From assembly GCF_022352055.1 (NCBI RefSeq), contig NZ_JAKRWM010000004.1, positions 62,001-126,000 on the forward strand: 64,000 nt of DNA, in the 5' to 3' direction. The DNA comes from Cohnella mopanensis (lineage in GTDB: Bacteria > Bacillota > Bacilli > Paenibacillales > Paenibacillaceae). Of the stretch, positions 61,702 through 64,000 are shown piece by piece. The translations under genes and the position numbers were made by a program. Each line of letters begins with the position of its first letter. Position 1 is the first letter of the stretch. The notes beneath the pieces are model-generated. The model had not been told where the DNA came from. It did no database searches and saw only the letters and a list, made by a program, of their open reading frames with translations.

Positions 61702-63441
61702 ATGATAAAAGTTGAAAACTTATCCTTCTCATTTCCGCAAAAAGAACTATATACAAACATTTCATTTACGTTAGAAGATGATCAACATTGCGCTTTTATA
61801 GGAACAAGTGGCAGTGGGAAAAGTACATTAATAGATATACTGATGGACCCAGAGAGATATCTTTTCGATGGCAAATTAGAGATGGACCCCGATTGCACAA
61901 TTGGGTATGTAAGTCAGTTCTCTCCACTAGACAGAACGAAAGAAACAACCGTTTTTGAATATATCGGAGAAAAATTTATTAAGATACAAAATGAAATACA
62001 ATCTATTTGTACTGAAATGGAAACATCATCGGATATTGAGCCGTTACTCGAAAAGTATCAATTAGCTTTAGACGCATTTGATTTAATCGGTGGGGATGAT
62101 TTTGAAAGCAACATTAATAAGAAACTCAATCTAGCAAACCTTATGAAGCTAAAAGATCTTAGAGTATCCGACCTGAGTGGTGGGGAATTCAAACTCATTC
62201 AAGTGATGAAGGAAATGCTTAATAGCCCAGACTTAATGATTATGGACGAACCCGATGTATTTTTAGACTTTGAAAACCTAAATGCGCTTAGAAATCTTAT
62301 TAATACTCACAAAGGAATGCTGCTCGTTGTTACGCACAACCGATATCTATTGAATCATTGTTTCAACAAAATTATTCACCTTGAAAACACGGAGATCCAA
62401 GAGTTTGATGGGCGATATATGGAGTATAACTTCTCATTACTACAGACAAAAATTGAGTTACAAGAACTCGCAGTCGCTGAGGAAGAAGAAATGGAGAGAA
62501 ACGAGAAAATCATCAATAATCTAAGAGCTATTGCAACTTATAATGCAGAAGCCTCTAGAGGTAGAGCGTTAAAAGCGAGAGTTAGTTTTCAAGAAAGATT
62601 GGAAGCACGTAGAATTAAAGCGCCATTTGTTGATATTAAGCAGCCGACTATCAATTTCGGTATAGATAATGAAATTGAAGATACCACTGTTATACATGTC
62701 AGTAATTATAGTCTTGCCTTTGATGAGTTGCTTTTAGACAATGTTAACTTTGAGATAAAATCTACGGATAAAGTGGCTATTATCGGTCCAAACGGTACCG
62801 GAAAAACGACTTTACTTCGAGAAATCTTTAACAATAATCATGATTCAATTGAAATAAATGCGGATGCTAAAGTGGCTTATTTATCTCAGCTTCAAGATGA
62901 AATGCTAAAGGATTCTAATACAATTCTTGAAGAATTCATTGAGGCTGGGTTTAACACTTATGATGAGATCAAATCGTATATTGCAAACTATGGCTTTGAA
63001 GGAGAAATCCTTAATCAAAAGATAGCTTCTCTATCTGGTGGAGAAAGAAATATTCTTCAGTTGGCTAAAGTTTCTGCCAGTAAAGCAAACGTATTGCTTC
63101 TTGATGAACCGACAAGTCATTTAGACACCTATACACAAATCGCGCTGGAAAAAGCCATTGAAGACTATAAAGGTGCGATTCTCATGATATCTCATGATTT
63201 CTATTCTGTTGTAAATGGTATGGACTATGTATTAATCATTGACGATAAGACAATTAGAAAAATGAGTATCCGAAAGTTTAGACAGATGATTTATGCTAGT
63301 CATTTTGATAAAGACTATTTAGAAGCGGAACAAAGTAAAAAATCAGTTGAAATGAAAATAGAATTGGCTTTAAAGAATACTGATTTTGAACTTGCAAAAG
63401 GATTGGTTGATGAGCTAGAAGAGCTGATTAAGTTGCTTTAA
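61702..63441 (+). CDS. ABC-F protein (ribosome-protection/translation-factor type)
   Basis: 579 residues with two ATPase domains and no membrane segments. NBD1 has GTSGSGKST, LSGGEFK and MIMDEPD. NBD2 has GPNGTGKTT, LSGGERN and LLLDEPTSHLD. The linker between them (about 245-310, with charged NEKIINNLRAIATYNAEASR) is the part that reaches into the ribosome in ABC-F proteins. Members protect ribosomes from macrolides, lincosamides, pleuromutilins or streptogramins, or rescue stalled ribosomes. AT-rich, unlike the core, so probably acquired. A TATAAT at 61638-61643 lies upstream. Whether it gives resistance is not decidable from sequence. Confidence 0.85.
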   Translation: MIKVENLSFSFPQKELYTNISFTLEDDQHCAFIGTSGSGKSTLIDILMDPERYLFDGKLEMDPDCTIGYVSQFSPLDRTKETTVFEYIGEKFIKIQNEIQSICTEMETSSDIEPLLEKYQLALDAFDLIGGDDFESNINKKLNLANLMKLKDLRVSDLSGGEFKLIQVMKEMLNSPDLMIMDEPDVFLDFENLNALRNLINTHKGMLLVVTHNRYLLNHCFNKIIHLENTEIQEFDGRYMEYNFSLLQTKIELQELAVAEEEEMERNEKIINNLRAIATYNAEASRGRALKARVSFQERLEARRIKAPFVDIKQPTINFGIDNEIEDTTVIHVSNYSLAFDELLLDNVNFEIKSTDKVAIIGPNGTGKTTLLREIFNNNHDSIEINADAKVAYLSQLQDEMLKDSNTILEEFIEAGFNTYDEIKSYIANYGFEGEILNQKIASLSGGERNILQLAKVSASKANVLLLDEPTSHLDTYTQIALEKAIEDYKGAILMISHDFYSVVNGMDYVLIIDDKTIRKMSIRKFRQMIYASHFDKDYLEAEQSKKSVEMKIELALKNTDFELAKGLVDELEELIKLL

Positions 63442-63480
63442 ATGACAACCCTCTGATGATGTTGGTGGATAAGTATCAAC

Positions 63481-63518
63481 AAAAAAGACACTGATGAATA
63501 GAATCTCAGTGTCTTTTT
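63481..63518 (+). terminator. Rho-independent terminator
   Basis: AAAAAGACACTGA (63482-63494) pairs with TCAGTGTCTTTTT (63506-63518), after the ABC-F gene. The stretch 63519-63684 has no convincing gene. Confidence 0.88.
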
Positions 63519-63684
63519 ACTGCATTGATTTCTTGATAGCTCTTGCTGTGAGTTATAAGCAAAGAGGAGAGTATGTTGGCGGTAGCTCCGTTCATTTTGT
63601 GTCACATGACATTATGACACTGGCGGATTTGACATCAAGATCCGTAGAATACATCTACTACTTGGAAAGGATGTGGGCTCTTTG

Positions 63685-64000
63685 ATGGCCAGAACCGTCG
63701 TCAGCTTTGTTCAAAACGGCTATTTCCTGCTGCTTACTTTCGTCACCGGATTGTTTTACTTCAGCTTTTATCTGGTCGCTCTTACATTGGGCTTGAGCCT
63801 TTCGTTTACCGTCGCGGGGGTTCCTCTCCTGACTCAGGTTTTGCGGACGACGACCGCCTTCCTGCAATTTGAACGAGTACAGACCAAGATCTATACGGAC
63901 ATTACCACCGAGCCGTGCGTTAAATCCGTCAACTCCGATGTGTCCAACTGGGTTCAAGCGAAAAAGGAGCTGATGAACCTACGCAACTGGATCGCAATTG
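63685..64000 (+). CDS. Sensor-domain protein (5' part, cut by window edge)
   Basis: 105 residues visible. Two hydrophobic segments (about 9-29 and 30-52; LLLTFVTGLFYFSFYLVAL, LGLSLSFTVAGVPLLTQVL) then a soluble stretch with FLQFERVQTKIYTDI. This is the pattern of the 'putative sensor' domain found at the N-terminus of some Paenibacillus/Bacillus histidine kinases. The gene runs off the right edge. GC-rich like the core genome. ATG 63685 has GGAAAGGA at a rather long distance. Confidence 0.65.
   Translation, partial: MARTVVSFVQNGYFLLLTFVTGLFYFSFYLVALTLGLSLSFTVAGVPLLTQVLRTTTAFLQFERVQTKIYTDITTEPCVKSVNSDVSNWVQAKKELMNLRNWIAI

Noticed and set aside
33651..64000. A ccr-type or other site-specific recombinase, or transposase, that would explain the cassettes
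   Set aside because: No protein in this interval shows serine- or tyrosine-recombinase or transposase motifs; any such gene must lie outside the window.
1..64000. tRNA or rRNA genes
   Set aside because: No cloverleaf with a T-loop signature or rRNA-like stretch was seen on either strand while reading; a covariance-model scan would be needed to exclude them fully.

Overview
The window looks like a chromosome segment of a Gram-positive, spore-former-type Bacillota bacterium, most likely Paenibacillaceae (Paenibacillus or Cohnella). The evidence is the walRK-yycHIJ-htrA operon in its usual order, a CxxH/CxxC mini-protein, rlmH, an SLH-domain surface protein, a YesM/YesN two-component pair driving a sugar ABC importer, and strong AGGAGG-type ribosome binding sites. 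The first 33.6 kb has a fairly even, moderately GC-rich coding style. Beyond rlmH the base composition changes abruptly from block to block. Everything here is read by eye; no database search was run.

Core region (1-33.6 kb). A class II aldolase fragment, an aldehyde dehydrogenase and a BASS-type transporter open the window. Next come a membrane-anchored protein and a LysM-G5-M23 peptidoglycan hydrolase, each with a clear terminator. The cell-wall stress operon follows: walR, walK, yycH, yycI, yycJ, then a convergent 66-residue gene, the membrane protease htrA and the CxxH/CxxC protein. A 29-codon leader ORF, a hairpin and a strong intrinsic terminator precede a heterodimeric ABC exporter like BmrC/BmrD of Bacillus subtilis. 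That layout suggests ribosome-mediated attenuation. potABCD (polyamine uptake) follows, then a DUF1540 mini-gene on the minus strand, a YdjI-like SPFH/zinc-ribbon operon, a DEAD-box helicase with a very long Gly/Arg tail, a cluster of four inverted repeats, a surface-layer protein, a TetR regulator divergent from an ABC-2 type membrane protein, ywbE and rlmH.

Accessory region (33.6-64 kb). The last codons of rlmH (Glu-Pro-Tyr-His-Lys-stop) are repeated, as a degenerate 18-22 bp site in the same orientation, at about 36.46, 40.80, 53.70, 57.12, 60.08 and 61.36 kb. Several copies are flanked by a mirror-image arm (TTTCGCCCTA...ATGATACG / CGTATCAT...TAGAGCGAAA). This is the layout of tandem SCC (staphylococcal cassette chromosome)-type insertions at the 3' end of rlmH (orfX), here carrying no recombinase gene inside the window. 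The sites cut the region into modules: (1) a DGQHR-like protein plus an HEPN protein; (2) a poly-G-preceded mini-ORF and a 1239-residue SEC-C/PD-(D/E)XK protein; (3) a 12.9 kb YesMN-regulated sugar importer with a GH106-like hydrolase and glycerate kinase; (4) a WYL regulator with duplicated GyrI-like genes; (5) a TetR regulator with two short-chain dehydrogenases; (6) an LprI-like lipoprotein; (7) an ABC-F protein and beyond.

The most interesting signals are the rlmH-end cassette array, the two candidate defence modules in its first two cassettes, and the BmrB-like leader/attenuator.
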